A stretch of DNA of 64,000 bases from Streptomyces gelaticus (GCF_014649535.1 NZ_BMTF01000012.1:154327-218326), one strand, 5' to 3'. Counted from the stretch's first letter, positions 33,997 through 42,335 are shown. The notes: generated by a model not told the origin, from the sequence alone. Translations and numbers: made by a program.

Positions 33997-34731
33997 TTGC
34001 CCACCAAGACAGTGCAGATTCCCACGGCGGACGGCCGGGCCGACGCCTTCGCCGCCTTCCCCGACGGTGGCGGGCAGCACCCGGGGGTGCTGATGTACGC
34101 GGACGCCTTCGGCATCCGGCCCGTGCTGCGGGAGATGGCCCGCGAACTGGCCGGGCACGGCTACTACGTACTCGTTCCCAACTTCTTCTACCGGAACGGT
34201 CCGACACCGGTGATCGAACTTCCCGAACACATCGGGGAAGAGGTCCGGCCCGCGATCATCGCCCAGCTGATGCCCTTGATCCAGGCGCACACCGCCGAAC
34301 GCGTCCGGAGCGACGCCGACGCCTACCTCGGTTTCCTCGCCTCCCAGCCCGAGGTCAGTGCCGGACCGGTCGCGGTGACCGGCTACTGCATCGGCGGCCT
34401 CCTGGCGGTACGTACCGCCGCGGCCCACCCCGGCCAGGTGGCCGCCGTCGCCGGATTCCACGGCCCCGTGGGCGCCGACGGCCCCGACCTCTTTTCCAAG
34501 ATCACCGCCCAGGTCCACTTCGGCCACGCCGAGAACGACCTCACGCCCGAGGCCCTCGGTGAGCTCAACCAGGCCCTGGACGCCGCAGGTCTCGACTACA
34601 CCTCCGAGATCTATCCCGGCACCGTCCACGGCTTCACCATGTCCGACACCGACGCCTTCAACCCCGCCGGGATGCAGCGCCACTGGGACCGCCTGCTCCC
34701 CCTCCTGGACCGCGCCCTGTCCAACAGCTGA
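33997..34731 (+). CDS. dienelactone hydrolase family protein
   Basis: A 244-residue alpha/beta hydrolase of the DLH family. The nucleophile is Cys in VAVTGYCIGGLLAVRTAAAH, the acid Asp in GHAENDLTPE and the base His in YPGTVHGFTMSDTDAF. An Asp-rich loop YADAFGIRPVLREMARELAG is typical. TTG 33997 follows AAGGACGG. It may open lactone intermediates of aromatic ring cleavage, but no other ring-cleavage genes are nearby, so detoxification under MarR control is equally likely. Confidence 0.9.
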   Translation: MPTKTVQIPTADGRADAFAAFPDGGGQHPGVLMYADAFGIRPVLREMARELAGHGYYVLVPNFFYRNGPTPVIELPEHIGEEVRPAIIAQLMPLIQAHTAERVRSDADAYLGFLASQPEVSAGPVAVTGYCIGGLLAVRTAAAHPGQVAAVAGFHGPVGADGPDLFSKITAQVHFGHAENDLTPEALGELNQALDAAGLDYTSEIYPGTVHGFTMSDTDAFNPAGMQRHWDRLLPLLDRALSNS

Positions 34732-34834
34732 GGCCCGTACCATGAATGGGAAGCGCCGCTGATTCGTGGAGCGGTTCCTCGCCCACCACCCGGCACCGGC
34801 TCCGGCCGGCCAGGGGCGGTTGGTGCGTCAGGAT

Positions 34835-35140
34835 TACTTCCCGCCCTCGCCCAGGGCGGTGCGAAGCCAGTCGGTGCTCCCCTGCGACAGCAGTTCATCG
34901 GCCAGCCGTTCCCGCGGTTTCGGTGACGAGTCGCCCGCGGCTGTTGTCGATCCACCGCTGAGCATTTTCGTAACCCTGCGCCTTGTACTCGATGCCCTGG
35001 AGCAGGCACTCCAGCTTGTCCGCGGCACGGGCGCAGATCGCTTCCTGCGACTCCTTGGCCTCGTACTCCGCGACCAGGTCACGGACCGCCGAGGCCAGAA
35101 CCTCGGGCATGCCTGCCGTCTGATCGGCGGTGACTGCCCG
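34835..35140 (-). pseudogene. C-terminal half of an HD-domain phosphohydrolase, frameshifted
   Basis: The minus strand encodes VTADQTAGMPEVLASAVRDL, VAEYEAKESQEAICARAADK, LECLLQGIEYKAQGYENAQR, WIDNSRGRLVTET, then in a second frame RLADELLSQGSTDWLRTALG. This matches the helical C-terminus of YfbR-like HD hydrolases, including the second metal-site Asp (DKLECL). The HD half is missing and one shift lies near 34915. Confidence 0.65.
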
Positions 35141-35263
35141 CTGCCCGGTCCGACGCAGCCGACGCCGTATCCGCGCAAGCAGCGGTACTGACGCCCGCCC
35201 GAGGCCGTCGGCGGCAGACGTCCGGCTGGGTGAGGCACCAGGGGCCTCGGGCGGGAGTCGCGG

Positions 35264-36208
35264 TCAGTGCGCGATGCCGTCGATCAGCTCGCGCGCTCCT
35301 TGGCGCAGCAGGCTGACGGCGACGGAGGTGCCGAGGGTGGCGGGGTCGAGGGGACCGGCCCATTCGTGGGCGTTGAGGACGGTCTTGCCGTCGGGGGTGA
35401 AGACCTTGGCCCGTAGCGACAGTTCGCCGTTGCCCTCGACCCGGGCATATCCGGCGATGGGGCTGTTGCAGTGGCCTTGGAGGACGTGGAGGAACATCCG
35501 CTCGGCGGTGGTCTCGCGGTACGTGGCGGGGTGGCCGAGTGGGCTGACGGCGTCGATCAGGGCGGTGTCGCCTTCGCGGCACTGCAGGGCGAGGACCCCG
35601 GCTCCGATCGGCGGGCACATCACCTCGATCGGCAGGACCTCGGTGATCACGTCGGTGCGGCCGATGCGTTCGAGCCCGGAGACGGCCAGGAGCAGGGCGT
35701 CGGCCTCGCCTGCGGCGAGCTTCTCCAGGCGGCGGTTGGCGTTGCCCCGCATCGGTACGCACTCCAGGTGCGGGTGAATCGCGGCCAGTTGGGCAATGCG
35801 CCGTACGGAAGAGGTGCCGATTCGGGTGCCGGCCGGGAGCTGGGCGAGCCGCAGGCCGTCCGGGTGGATGAGGGCGTCGCGGATGTCGTCGCGTTCGAGG
35901 AAGGCGGCGAAGGTGGTCCCGGCGGGCAGGGGTCGGTCGGCGGGGATGTCCTTGACGCAGTGCACCGCGAGGTCGGCTTCCCCGGCGAGCAGTGCCTGGT
36001 CGACCTCCTTGGTGAACGCGCCCTTTCCCTCGACCTGGGCGAGGTCGCCCATCCATTTGTCACCTGTCGTTCTGACCGGGACGACTTCGGTGGCGGTGGT
36101 GGGGTGGAGTGCGGCCAGCTCGGCACGGACGCGCTCCACCTGGGCGAGGGCCATGGGCGAGTCGCGGGAGACGATGCGGATCAGCTCAGGGGCGGACATA
36201 CCGCTCAC
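35264..36208 (-). CDS. hemC: hydroxymethylbilane synthase (porphobilinogen deaminase)
   Basis: A 314-residue cytosolic enzyme joining four porphobilinogens. Key features are the substrate-binding RTTGDKWMGD, catalytic Asp in HCVKDIPAD, RIGTSSVRRIAQL, MRGNANRRLEKL and the dipyrromethane-cofactor Cys in VLQGHCNSPIAGYARVEG. All are intact, so it should be active. It stands alone: no hemA, hemD or hemB is nearby, so it is probably a second copy besides the chromosomal hemACD operon. GTG 36208 or ATG 36199 may be the start. Confidence 0.9.
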   Translation of the reverse strand: MSGMSAPELIRIVSRDSPMALAQVERVRAELAALHPTTATEVVPVRTTGDKWMGDLAQVEGKGAFTKEVDQALLAGEADLAVHCVKDIPADRPLPAGTTFAAFLERDDIRDALIHPDGLRLAQLPAGTRIGTSSVRRIAQLAAIHPHLECVPMRGNANRRLEKLAAGEADALLLAVSGLERIGRTDVITEVLPIEVMCPPIGAGVLALQCREGDTALIDAVSPLGHPATYRETTAERMFLHVLQGHCNSPIAGYARVEGNGELSLRAKVFTPDGKTVLNAHEWAGPLDPATLGTSVAVSLLRQGARELIDGIAH

Positions 36209-36332
36209 GATAGACCGTCAGGTACGGGTTCCGGCGAGCACCCCGGACGCCCATGTTGCCTGATCGATAGGCAAGTTGTCTTGATCAGACAGGTGCGCGA
36301 GGGAGGCTCGGCCCGGATACGCGTTACGTGTG

Positions 36333-36686
36333 TCAGGCAACGGTGATGGCGAGAACGAGAGATGCGACGGCCAGGCCCAGATAGGCGCCGGGAAATACGA
36401 TGTTGTGGTGGACACGGGCACGGATGTGTGCGGCGATCGCACCGATGAAGAACAGGACGAGTCCCGTCGCGGCAGCCACGCCGATGACCGTGAAACCCAT
36501 GAGCCCGAGCAGGAGGCCGGCCGCTCCAGCAGCCTTTAGCGCGGCGAGCCACGGGAGCCAGGTCCGCGGGAGGCCCACCTCGGTCGAGTTGGCGACGACG
36601 AACCCGGCCCGTGAGAAGTCCGCTGCGGCGATCCCGGCGTTGGCCAGGATCGTGATGCCGGTGATGATTGCGTAAGCGGTGAACAT
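36333..36686 (-). CDS. DoxX-like membrane protein
   Basis: A 117-residue protein with four hydrophobic helices (YAIITGITILANAGIAAADF, LAALKAAGAAGLLLGLMGF, VIGVAAATGLVLFFIGAIAA, YLGLAVASLVLAITVA) and the conserved ARVHHN segment before the last helix, as in the DoxX-like_2 family. Function unknown. ATG 36686. An IS3 remnant begins 28 bp upstream. Confidence 0.85.
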   Translation of the reverse strand: MFTAYAIITGITILANAGIAAADFSRAGFVVANSTEVGLPRTWLPWLAALKAAGAAGLLLGLMGFTVIGVAAATGLVLFFIGAIAAHIRARVHHNIVFPGAYLGLAVASLVLAITVA

Positions 36687-36713
36687 GTGCCGTTCCTTCT
36701 GCTGTGTCGCGCG

Positions 36714-37253
36714 TCAGACTTTGTGGCAGGGCTCGTTTCTTGCGGGTCCTGCTGATCTCGAAGGAGTCTGATCGTTCATGGTGAGGCCACCGGTGTTGCC
36801 GCCGGAGGAGAAGGTCCGGATCGTGCTGTCGATCCTGGCCGGTGAGATGACCGTCGCGGAGGCTGCGCGGCGGGCGAAGGTGTCCGAGCAGTCGGTCGGG
36901 AACTGGAAGCGCCAGTTCCTGGAGTCCGGCCGGGCCGGTCTGGCGGCGGGGAAGTCCGGCCCGAGCAGCCGGGAACAGCAGCTCGAAGCGCAGGTGGCCG
37001 ATCTGACGCAGGCGCTGGGTGAGGCCGCGGTCGAGCTGCGGGTGTGGAAGAAGTCCGCGGAGGGCCGGCTGGGCCCTTCGAGGACCTCGAGGTGATCCGC
37101 GTCGACGCGGGCATGCCGACCGCGAGGTTCTGCCGGCTGATCGGCGTGCCCGAGCGGACCTGGCGCCGTCACCAGGCGCGTGCCCGTCAGGGCGTGCGGG
37201 CCCGGGGTCCGTGGCCGCCTCCGGCCCGGGAACGGGTCCGCGACGCGAAAATG
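36714..37253 (+). mobile_element. IS3-family insertion sequence remnant
   Basis: An OrfA-like gene (36778-37095) is followed by the first 50-60 residues of an OrfB-like transposase in another frame (VIRVDAGMPTARFCRLIGVP, ERTWRRHQARARQGVRARGP), which stops matching after RERVRDAK near 37253. The catalytic DDE domain and right end are gone. The left boundary near 36714 is approximate. Confidence 0.7.
36778..37095 (+). CDS. IS3-family OrfA (transposase HTH subunit), orphaned
   Basis: A 105-residue HTH_Tnp protein: VLPPEEKVRIVLSILAGEMT, VAEAARRAKVSEQSVGNWKR, QFLESGRAGLAAGKSGPSS, then a leucine-zipper-like coil REQQLEAQVADLTQALGEAA. Intact in length, but its partner OrfB is truncated, so the element cannot move on its own. 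Confidence 0.75.
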   Translation: MVRPPVLPPEEKVRIVLSILAGEMTVAEAARRAKVSEQSVGNWKRQFLESGRAGLAAGKSGPSSREQQLEAQVADLTQALGEAAVELRVWKKSAEGRLGPSRTSR

Positions 37254-37326
37254 CTGCGGAGTGTTCCTTCCGTCATTTCGTGCGGGATCCTTCCGCGGCT
37301 CGACGGCGGCGGTCAGCAGTGGCACG

Positions 37327-37953
37327 TCAGGGCGTGGGGGCCGGCGCAGCAGCCTCCCATGCGAATCCGTCCGGGTCGGTGAAGGGCTCGGCGGTGCCGC
37401 CGATCACGAGCCTGTGCGAGCCGGTGCCATCGGGAGAGACGCCGACGTCCTTGGCCAGGGCGCGGCGCTTGTACAGCGCCAGCTTGACGGGGCTCGTCCC
37501 GGCAGCGAATTCGACATACTTGCTGCCGAAGCTCTTCCCCACGGCCAGGCCCTGAGCGACGTAGAACCGCTTGCTCGCGGCCACGTCCGCGACTCCCAGC
37601 AGGAGCACGATCTCGTCGATCTCCCGGGTGGCGGGGCCGGTGTCCTTCTTCGCCGAGGTCGCGATCTTCCAGATCGCCCCGTCCGGGGCCTGTACGACGC
37701 CGCCGTAGCCCCAGAGGGACTTCGCGGCGGGCTTCAGCGAGGTGGCGCCCGCGTCGAGCGCCGCGTCGACGAGGCCGTTGACGGTGGCCGGCTGGGACAC
37801 CGTGAGCGCGAGCGTGAACCCGCGGAAGCCGGTTGTGGGTGCCTCCGAGGCCCGCAGGCGCACCTGGGTGTCCAGGCCGAAGGCGGTGGTGTAGAAGCGG
37901 CGGGCGGCCGTGGGGTCGGCCACTTCCAGGGTGACGGTTTCGATGGATGCCAT
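37327..37953 (-). CDS. VOC-family (glyoxalase-like) protein, two tandem units
   Basis: A 208-residue protein containing two betaalphabetabetabeta units: IETVTLEVADPTAARRFYTT ... GVVQAPDGAIWKIA and DEIVLLLGVADVAASKRFYV ... AEPFTDPDGFAWEA. These resemble the glyoxalase/bleomycin-resistance fold. Metal ligands are not obvious in the usual positions. ATG 37953 (MASIETVTLEV) is preferred over 37962. Substrate unknown. Confidence 0.85.
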   Translation of the reverse strand: MASIETVTLEVADPTAARRFYTTAFGLDTQVRLRASEAPTTGFRGFTLALTVSQPATVNGLVDAALDAGATSLKPAAKSLWGYGGVVQAPDGAIWKIATSAKKDTGPATREIDEIVLLLGVADVAASKRFYVAQGLAVGKSFGSKYVEFAAGTSPVKLALYKRRALAKDVGVSPDGTGSHRLVIGGTAEPFTDPDGFAWEAAAPAPTP

Positions 37954-38039
37954 GTCCGTCACGCTAGTTGCGGCTCGACGACCGGTGCTTCTTGATTCCT
38001 GATCGGTCTTGCCCCGCCCCGGTCGCCCGATTCGAACGC

Positions 38040-38450
38040 TCAGCGCAGTTCCTGGAGGCGGACCAGGTTGCCCGCGGGGTCGCGGAAGGCGCAGTCGCGG
38101 ATGCCGTACGGCTGCTCGGTCGGTTCCTGGACGACCTCGGCGCCGCCGGCCCGCAGCTGGTCGAAGGTGCCGTCGAGGTCCCGGGTGGCCAGCAGGATCC
38201 AGCCGTAGGTGCCCTTGGCCATCATCTCGGCGATGGTCCGACGCTCGTCCTCGGTGACCCCGGGGTCGGCTGCCGGCGGTGCCAGGAGGATGGACGTGCT
38301 GGGCTGGCCGACGGGGCCGACCGTGATCCAGCGCATCCTGCCCTGCCCGACATCACTGCGGACCTCGAAGCCGAGGACGTCGCGGTAGAAGACCAGGGAC
38401 TCTTCCGGGTCGACGTGCGGGAGAAAGCTCGTGTGAATGGTGATGTCCAT
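38040..38450 (-). CDS. VOC-family protein
   Basis: A 136-residue glyoxalase-fold protein (ITIHTSFLPHVDPEESLVFY, DVLGFEVRSDVGQGRMRWIT, DGTFDQLRAGGAEVVQEPTE, DCAFRDPAGNLVRLQEL). It has the His near the N-terminus and Glu-less C-terminus of many dioxygenase-like VOC members of unknown activity. It lies 87 bp upstream of the other VOC gene in the same direction; tandem expression is possible. Confidence 0.85.
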   Translation of the reverse strand: MDITIHTSFLPHVDPEESLVFYRDVLGFEVRSDVGQGRMRWITVGPVGQPSTSILLAPPAADPGVTEDERRTIAEMMAKGTYGWILLATRDLDGTFDQLRAGGAEVVQEPTEQPYGIRDCAFRDPAGNLVRLQELR

Positions 38451-38729
38451 AACGATCAGGCTAAGGGCTGCCCCGCAATCCCTGGTGGATCAGCGTGCGG
38501 CGTCGGATGCGGTGCATCGCAGGGCCTGCTCATCGCCCTCTACGCACTGCACCGCACCCGCCTCTGGCGGAAACTGCGCGACGACGACAGTCTCGACGTC
38601 CAGTAGAAGTCGAGGCTGAGGTTGAGGGGCCGGGCGCCGTACGCCGATGGGCGCTGTGGAGCGGTGCTGTGGTGCCACCAGTTGTCGAGCACGGCGTGCT
38701 TGGCATGATCCAGGTCACACAGCCCTCCG
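38451..38729. other. intergenic stretch without a recognisable gene
   Basis: The only coding-like trace is a plus-strand end LLIALYALHRTRLWRKLRDD near 38520-38606, which has no start and no family I recognise. The ECF41 promoter follows at 38730. Confidence 0.5.
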
Positions 38730-38756
38730 TGTCACAGGAGGCCGGGCTGTCTCGTC
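38730..38756 (+). promoter_or_regulatory. ECF41-type promoter
   Basis: TGTCACA (38730-38736), 16 bp spacer, CGTC (38753-38756). This exactly matches the published ECF41 target consensus TGTCACA-N16-CGTC. It lies 40 bp upstream of the AhpD-like gene, which is followed by the ECF41 sigma gene. Confidence 0.75.
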
Positions 38757-38795
38757 CCAGGGGTGTAGTCACTGACAACGACGGAGGAGCACACC

Positions 38796-39269
38796 ATGGA
38801 CGCGCGACTGAACTACTTCGCCAGCCCGACCGCCGGCAAGGCCCTCAAGCACCTCATGTCGGCGGGGAAGGCGATCAAGGATTCGCCGCTGCCGGCCGCG
38901 ACGCAGGAGCTGGTGGCGTTGCGGGTGAGCCAGATCAACGGCTGTGCGGTCTGCATCGACATGCACACCAAGGACGCCACCGCCGCCGGCGAGACCTCGG
39001 TGCGGCTGCATCTGGTGGCGGCGTGGCGGGAGGCCACCGTGTTCACCGAGGCCGAGCGGGCCGCGCTGGAGCTGGCGGAGCAGGGGACCCGGATCGCGGA
39101 CGGGGCCGGCGGGATCACCGAAGAGGTGTGGGCCGCTGCCGCCAAGCACTACGACGAGGAGCAGCTCACCGCCCTGGTGGTGCTGGTCTCCTTCATGAAC
39201 ACGGCGAACCGGCTGAACGTCATTGCCCAGCAGCCGGCCGGTACCTACGAGCCCGGTCAGTTCCACTGA
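38796..39269 (+). CDS. carboxymuconolactone decarboxylase/AhpD-family protein
   Basis: A 157-residue AhpD-like protein. The redox CxxC with nearby His is INGCAVCIDMHTKDA, preceded by QELVALRVSQ and followed by the helices RLHLVAAWREATVFTEAERA and ALVVLVSFMNTANRLNVIA. It may act as an alkylhydroperoxidase-like disulfide reductase. ECF41 sigma factors are characteristically linked to carboxymuconolactone-decarboxylase, oxidoreductase or epimerase (COE) genes. Here the pair is codirectional, 104 bp apart, behind an ECF41 promoter. It is the predicted main target of the sigma factor. Confidence 0.9.
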   Translation: MDARLNYFASPTAGKALKHLMSAGKAIKDSPLPAATQELVALRVSQINGCAVCIDMHTKDATAAGETSVRLHLVAAWREATVFTEAERAALELAEQGTRIADGAGGITEEVWAAAAKHYDEEQLTALVVLVSFMNTANRLNVIAQQPAGTYEPGQFH

Positions 39270-39373
39270 GCGGCATCCGTCACTGGGCCGGGCTCGGGGC
39301 ACTGCTCGGCCCGCCAAACCCGGCCGGTCGCAGGAAGCAGCCTGCCTCGGTGTGTAAAGGGAGTTGAGTCGGT

Positions 39374-40297
39374 GTGAGCAAGGTCGAGGAATTCGAGGAG
39401 CTGCGGCCGCTGCTGTTCTCGATCGCCTACCGGATTCTGGGCAGTGTGAGCGAGGCCGAGGACGCGGTGCAGGAGACATGGCTGCGCTTCGACGGTTCGA
39501 CGACCCGTCCCACGTCGACCAAGGCCTTTCTGTCGACCGCGGTGACACGGATCTCGATCGATGTGCTGCGCTCCGCGCGGGTCCGGCGGGAGGAGTACGT
39601 CGGGCCGTGGTTTCCCGAGCCGCTGCTGAGCGATCCGTACCAGGATCCGGCGCGGTCGGTGGAACTGGCCGACTCGGTGTCGATGGCGGCGCTGTTGCTG
39701 CTGGAGCGGCTCAGCCCGCTGGAGCGTGCGGTCTTCCTGCTGCGGGAGGTGTTCGCGTTCGGGTTCGACGAGGTCGCCTCGGCGGTGGGGCGTTCCGAGG
39801 CGGCGTGCCGGCAGTTGCTGGTACGGGCGCGGCAGCACATGGAGGCCGGGCGGCCGCGGTTCGCGGCGGACTCCCAGGAGCGGCGGGAGTTGGCGACGCG
39901 GTTCTTCGACGCGCTCAAAAGCGGCGATGTGGGCGGGTTGCGGAATCTGCTGGCCGCCGACGTGCAACTCGTCGGGGACGGCGGCGGCAAGGCCCCTCAG
40001 CTGGCCAAGGCCGTCGTGGGCGCGGAGAACGTGGCCCGGGTGCTGGGCACGGCCTTCCCCTGGCTGTTCCGGATCGATGCGACGTGCGAGCCGCACGAGG
40101 TCAACGGCCAGCCCGGCGCGGTCTTCCGCGACCGGGACGGCAAGATCCTGCACACCATGGTCCTTGAGGTGCTCGACGGAAGGGTCCAGACCGTCCGCGG
40201 GGTGATCAATCCCGACAAGCTCGGCCACCTCGGGCCGGTCGCCGATGCCTGGGCCGTCGACCGCGAGGTGAAACGGGTCCGTCGGCAGATGAGCTGA
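39374..40297 (+). CDS. ECF41 sigma factor
   Basis: A 307-residue sigma factor. Region 2 is LRPLLFSIAYRILGSVSEAE then DAVQETWLRFDG; region 4 is LSPLERAVFLLREVFAFGFD, EVASAVGRSEAACRQLLVRA. The C-terminal SnoaL-like extension has the ECF41 markers VGDGGGKAPQLAKAV and GVINPDKLGHLG, expected to tune core-polymerase binding instead of an anti-sigma factor. GTG 39374 follows GGGAG. Cotranscription with the AhpD-like gene from the 38730 promoter gives positive autoregulation. Confidence 0.92.
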   Translation: MSKVEEFEELRPLLFSIAYRILGSVSEAEDAVQETWLRFDGSTTRPTSTKAFLSTAVTRISIDVLRSARVRREEYVGPWFPEPLLSDPYQDPARSVELADSVSMAALLLLERLSPLERAVFLLREVFAFGFDEVASAVGRSEAACRQLLVRARQHMEAGRPRFAADSQERRELATRFFDALKSGDVGGLRNLLAADVQLVGDGGGKAPQLAKAVVGAENVARVLGTAFPWLFRIDATCEPHEVNGQPGAVFRDRDGKILHTMVLEVLDGRVQTVRGVINPDKLGHLGPVADAWAVDREVKRVRRQMS

Positions 40298-40404
40298 CCT
40301 CGACAGCGACAGCGACAACGGCGGGCGCAATCGGTCGGTCTTCCGCGAGCAGCATTCGCACATGCCTATGTTCATTCGAACTCACGCGTGGTAGAAATTG
40401 GGGT

Positions 40405-41190
40405 ATGGGTGTCGCCAATCGTTTGGACCTGACCCTGCGATTGGTGCAGGGCTCCGACCGGGTCTCCGTGTCGGAGCTCTCCCATCGTCTGGGTGTCTCC
40501 GAGATGACCGTGCGCAGGGACCTCGACGCGCTGGAGCAGCAGGGCCTGGTGCGCAGGGTGCACGGCGGCGCCGTCGCCGCCCGTCCACGTGACGAGGACG
40601 CAGGATTCTCCGCGCGGCAGCCGTGGCAGGCGGCCACCAAGGACCGTCTGGGCGCGGCCGTGGCCACGCTGGTGGAGCCGGGATCGCGTGTGCTGCTCGA
40701 CGCGGGGACCACGACCGTGCACGTCGCCGAGCACCTGGCCGCCCGCGCCCCGCTGACGGTCGCCGTGCTCAGTCTGCAGGCGGCAATGAGCCTGGCCGAC
40801 AGCCCCGGGATCGAGCTGCTGGTCGTGGGCGGCCGCTCCCGCCCCGCCGAACACTCCCTCGTCGGCCCGCTGGCACTGCGCACCCTGGAGTCCCTGGCCT
40901 TCGACTGCTTCGTGATGTCCATCGGCGGTGTGCACGCCGAGCACGGCTGGTCGGAGTTCTCGCTGGACGACGCGGCCGTCAAGCAGGTCGGGCTCACCCG
41001 GGCCACCCGCACGATCGCGGTGGCGGACGCGACCAAGCTGGGTGTGCGCGCGTTCAGCCGGGTCGCCCCGCTCGGTGCGGTGCACCGCTTCGTCACCGAC
41101 AAGGCGGCCGAGGACGCCACCACGCACCCCAGCGGCCCGGAGACCCTGGACGCCCTGCGGGACGCGGGCGTCGACAGCCTTCTCGTCTGA
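40405..41190 (+). CDS. DeoR-family repressor
   Basis: A 261-residue regulator. The N-terminal HTH is RVSVSELSHRLGVSEMTVRR, then DLDALEQQGLVRRVHGGAVA. The C-terminal sugar-phosphate-sensing domain has LLDAGTTTVHVAEHLA, IGGVHAEHGWSEFSLDDAAV, KQVGLTRATRTIAVADATKL. These match the phosphosugar-binding DeoR type. A TAGAAA -10-like box lies seven bases before ATG 40405, suggesting a leaderless transcript. It heads an apparent operon with a DUF4406 gene and a NUDIX hydrolase. Confidence 0.9.
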   Translation: MGVANRLDLTLRLVQGSDRVSVSELSHRLGVSEMTVRRDLDALEQQGLVRRVHGGAVAARPRDEDAGFSARQPWQAATKDRLGAAVATLVEPGSRVLLDAGTTTVHVAEHLAARAPLTVAVLSLQAAMSLADSPGIELLVVGGRSRPAEHSLVGPLALRTLESLAFDCFVMSIGGVHAEHGWSEFSLDDAAVKQVGLTRATRTIAVADATKLGVRAFSRVAPLGAVHRFVTDKAAEDATTHPSGPETLDALRDAGVDSLLV

Positions 41191-41252
41191 TTCCGCCCGA
41201 ATCCAAGTCCATGCCCCACCGTGCCCCACCATGCCCCAGGAGTGAAACGGTC

Positions 41253-41630
41253 ATGACCAGCGTTCCACGCGCGCAGATGATTCTCGTCGCGGGCCCTTAC
41301 CGGTCGGGCACCGGCGACGCCCCCCTCGCACTCGAAGCCAACGTACGGGCGATGAACGAAGCCGCCCTCGTCCTGTTCCGCGCCGGGCACCTGCCCGTCA
41401 CCGGCGAAGCCCTCGCCCTGCCTCTCCTGGAGACGGCGGGCAGCACCGGCCCCGGCGACACGCTCTTCCAGGAGATCTTCCATCCCGTCGCCGAGCGGCT
41501 GCTCTCCCGCTGCGACGCGGTTCTGCGGATCGGTGGCCCCTCCGAGGGGGCTGACCGGATGGTCGACCTGGCCCTGGCGCAGGGCAAGGACGTCTACAAC
41601 GGTCTCGCCGCTGTTCCGGCCGTCCGGTGA
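41253..41630 (+). CDS. DUF4406 (nucleoside deoxyribosyltransferase-like) protein
   Basis: A 125-residue protein with MILVAGPYRSGTGDAPLALE, EAALVLFRAGHLPVTGEALA and VLRIGGPSEGADRMVDLALA. This is the Rossmann-like DUF4406 pattern related to nucleoside 2-deoxyribosyltransferases. AGGAG precedes ATG 41253 at ten bases. It lies 62 bp after deoR and its stop overlaps the NUDIX start (GTGA), so translation is coupled. Nucleoside or nucleotide-sugar salvage is the likely theme. Confidence 0.82.
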   Translation: MTSVPRAQMILVAGPYRSGTGDAPLALEANVRAMNEAALVLFRAGHLPVTGEALALPLLETAGSTGPGDTLFQEIFHPVAERLLSRCDAVLRIGGPSEGADRMVDLALAQGKDVYNGLAAVPAVR

Positions 41631-42289
41631 CCGCCGGCATCGACACCCCCGACCGGCGCGGCCGCACCGGCCTGGACCAGCACGGCCGCGGCCTCACCGG
41701 CAACCCGCGTGTGAGGATCCGCGAGGTGGAGTTGCTCTCCAGCGACTGGTACGTACTGCGGAAGACCACCTTCGACTACCAGCACAGTGACGGGCACTGG
41801 AGCCGCGAGCAGCGCGAGACCTACGACCGTGGTGACGGGGCGACCATCCTGCTCCACAACACCGACCGGCGCACCGTACTGCTGACCCGTCAGTTCCGCC
41901 TCCCCGCCTACGTCAACGGACATCCCGACGGGATGCTGCTCGAAACCGCTGCCGGTCTCCTGGACGGCGACAGTCCGGAGGAGGCGATCCGCCGCGAGGC
42001 CGCCGAAGAGACCGGGCACACCGTCGGCACCGTCGAGCACGTCTTCGACGTCTACATGAGTCCCGGATCGGTCACCGAGCGCCTGCACTTCTTCGCCGCC
42101 CCCTACGACGCGGCCGACACCCCTGCCGGTACCGGCGGAATCGCCGCCGAGGGCGAAGACATCACCATCGTCGAACTGCCCTTCACCGAGGCTCTCGACC
42201 GGATCCGCAACGGCGTGATCGCCGATGCCAAGACCATCATGCTGCTCCAATGGGCCGCCCTCGAAGGGCCGTTCGCACAGCGCGGGTGA
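41627..42289 (+). CDS. nudK: NUDIX hydrolase, NudK-like nucleotide-sugar pyrophosphatase
   Basis: A 220-residue ADP-ribose/GDP-mannose pyrophosphatase-type protein. The NUDIX box reads GLLDGDSPEEAIRREAAEET followed by G, matching Gx5Ex7REUxEExGU. Further markers are LLTRQFRLPAYVNGHPDGML and FDVYMSPGSVTERLHFFAAP, both typical of NudK. It cleaves nucleoside diphosphate sugars to sugar phosphate plus NMP. GTG 41627 overlaps the upstream stop. With DeoR and DUF4406 it suggests a small nucleotide-sugar turnover operon. Confidence 0.9.
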   Translation: MTAGIDTPDRRGRTGLDQHGRGLTGNPRVRIREVELLSSDWYVLRKTTFDYQHSDGHWSREQRETYDRGDGATILLHNTDRRTVLLTRQFRLPAYVNGHPDGMLLETAAGLLDGDSPEEAIRREAAEETGHTVGTVEHVFDVYMSPGSVTERLHFFAAPYDAADTPAGTGGIAAEGEDITIVELPFTEALDRIRNGVIADAKTIMLLQWAALEGPFAQRG

Positions 42290-42335
42290 GGGTGAGGGCG
42301 CGGATGCACCGCGACGGGTACGCCGGCCCCGGAAC

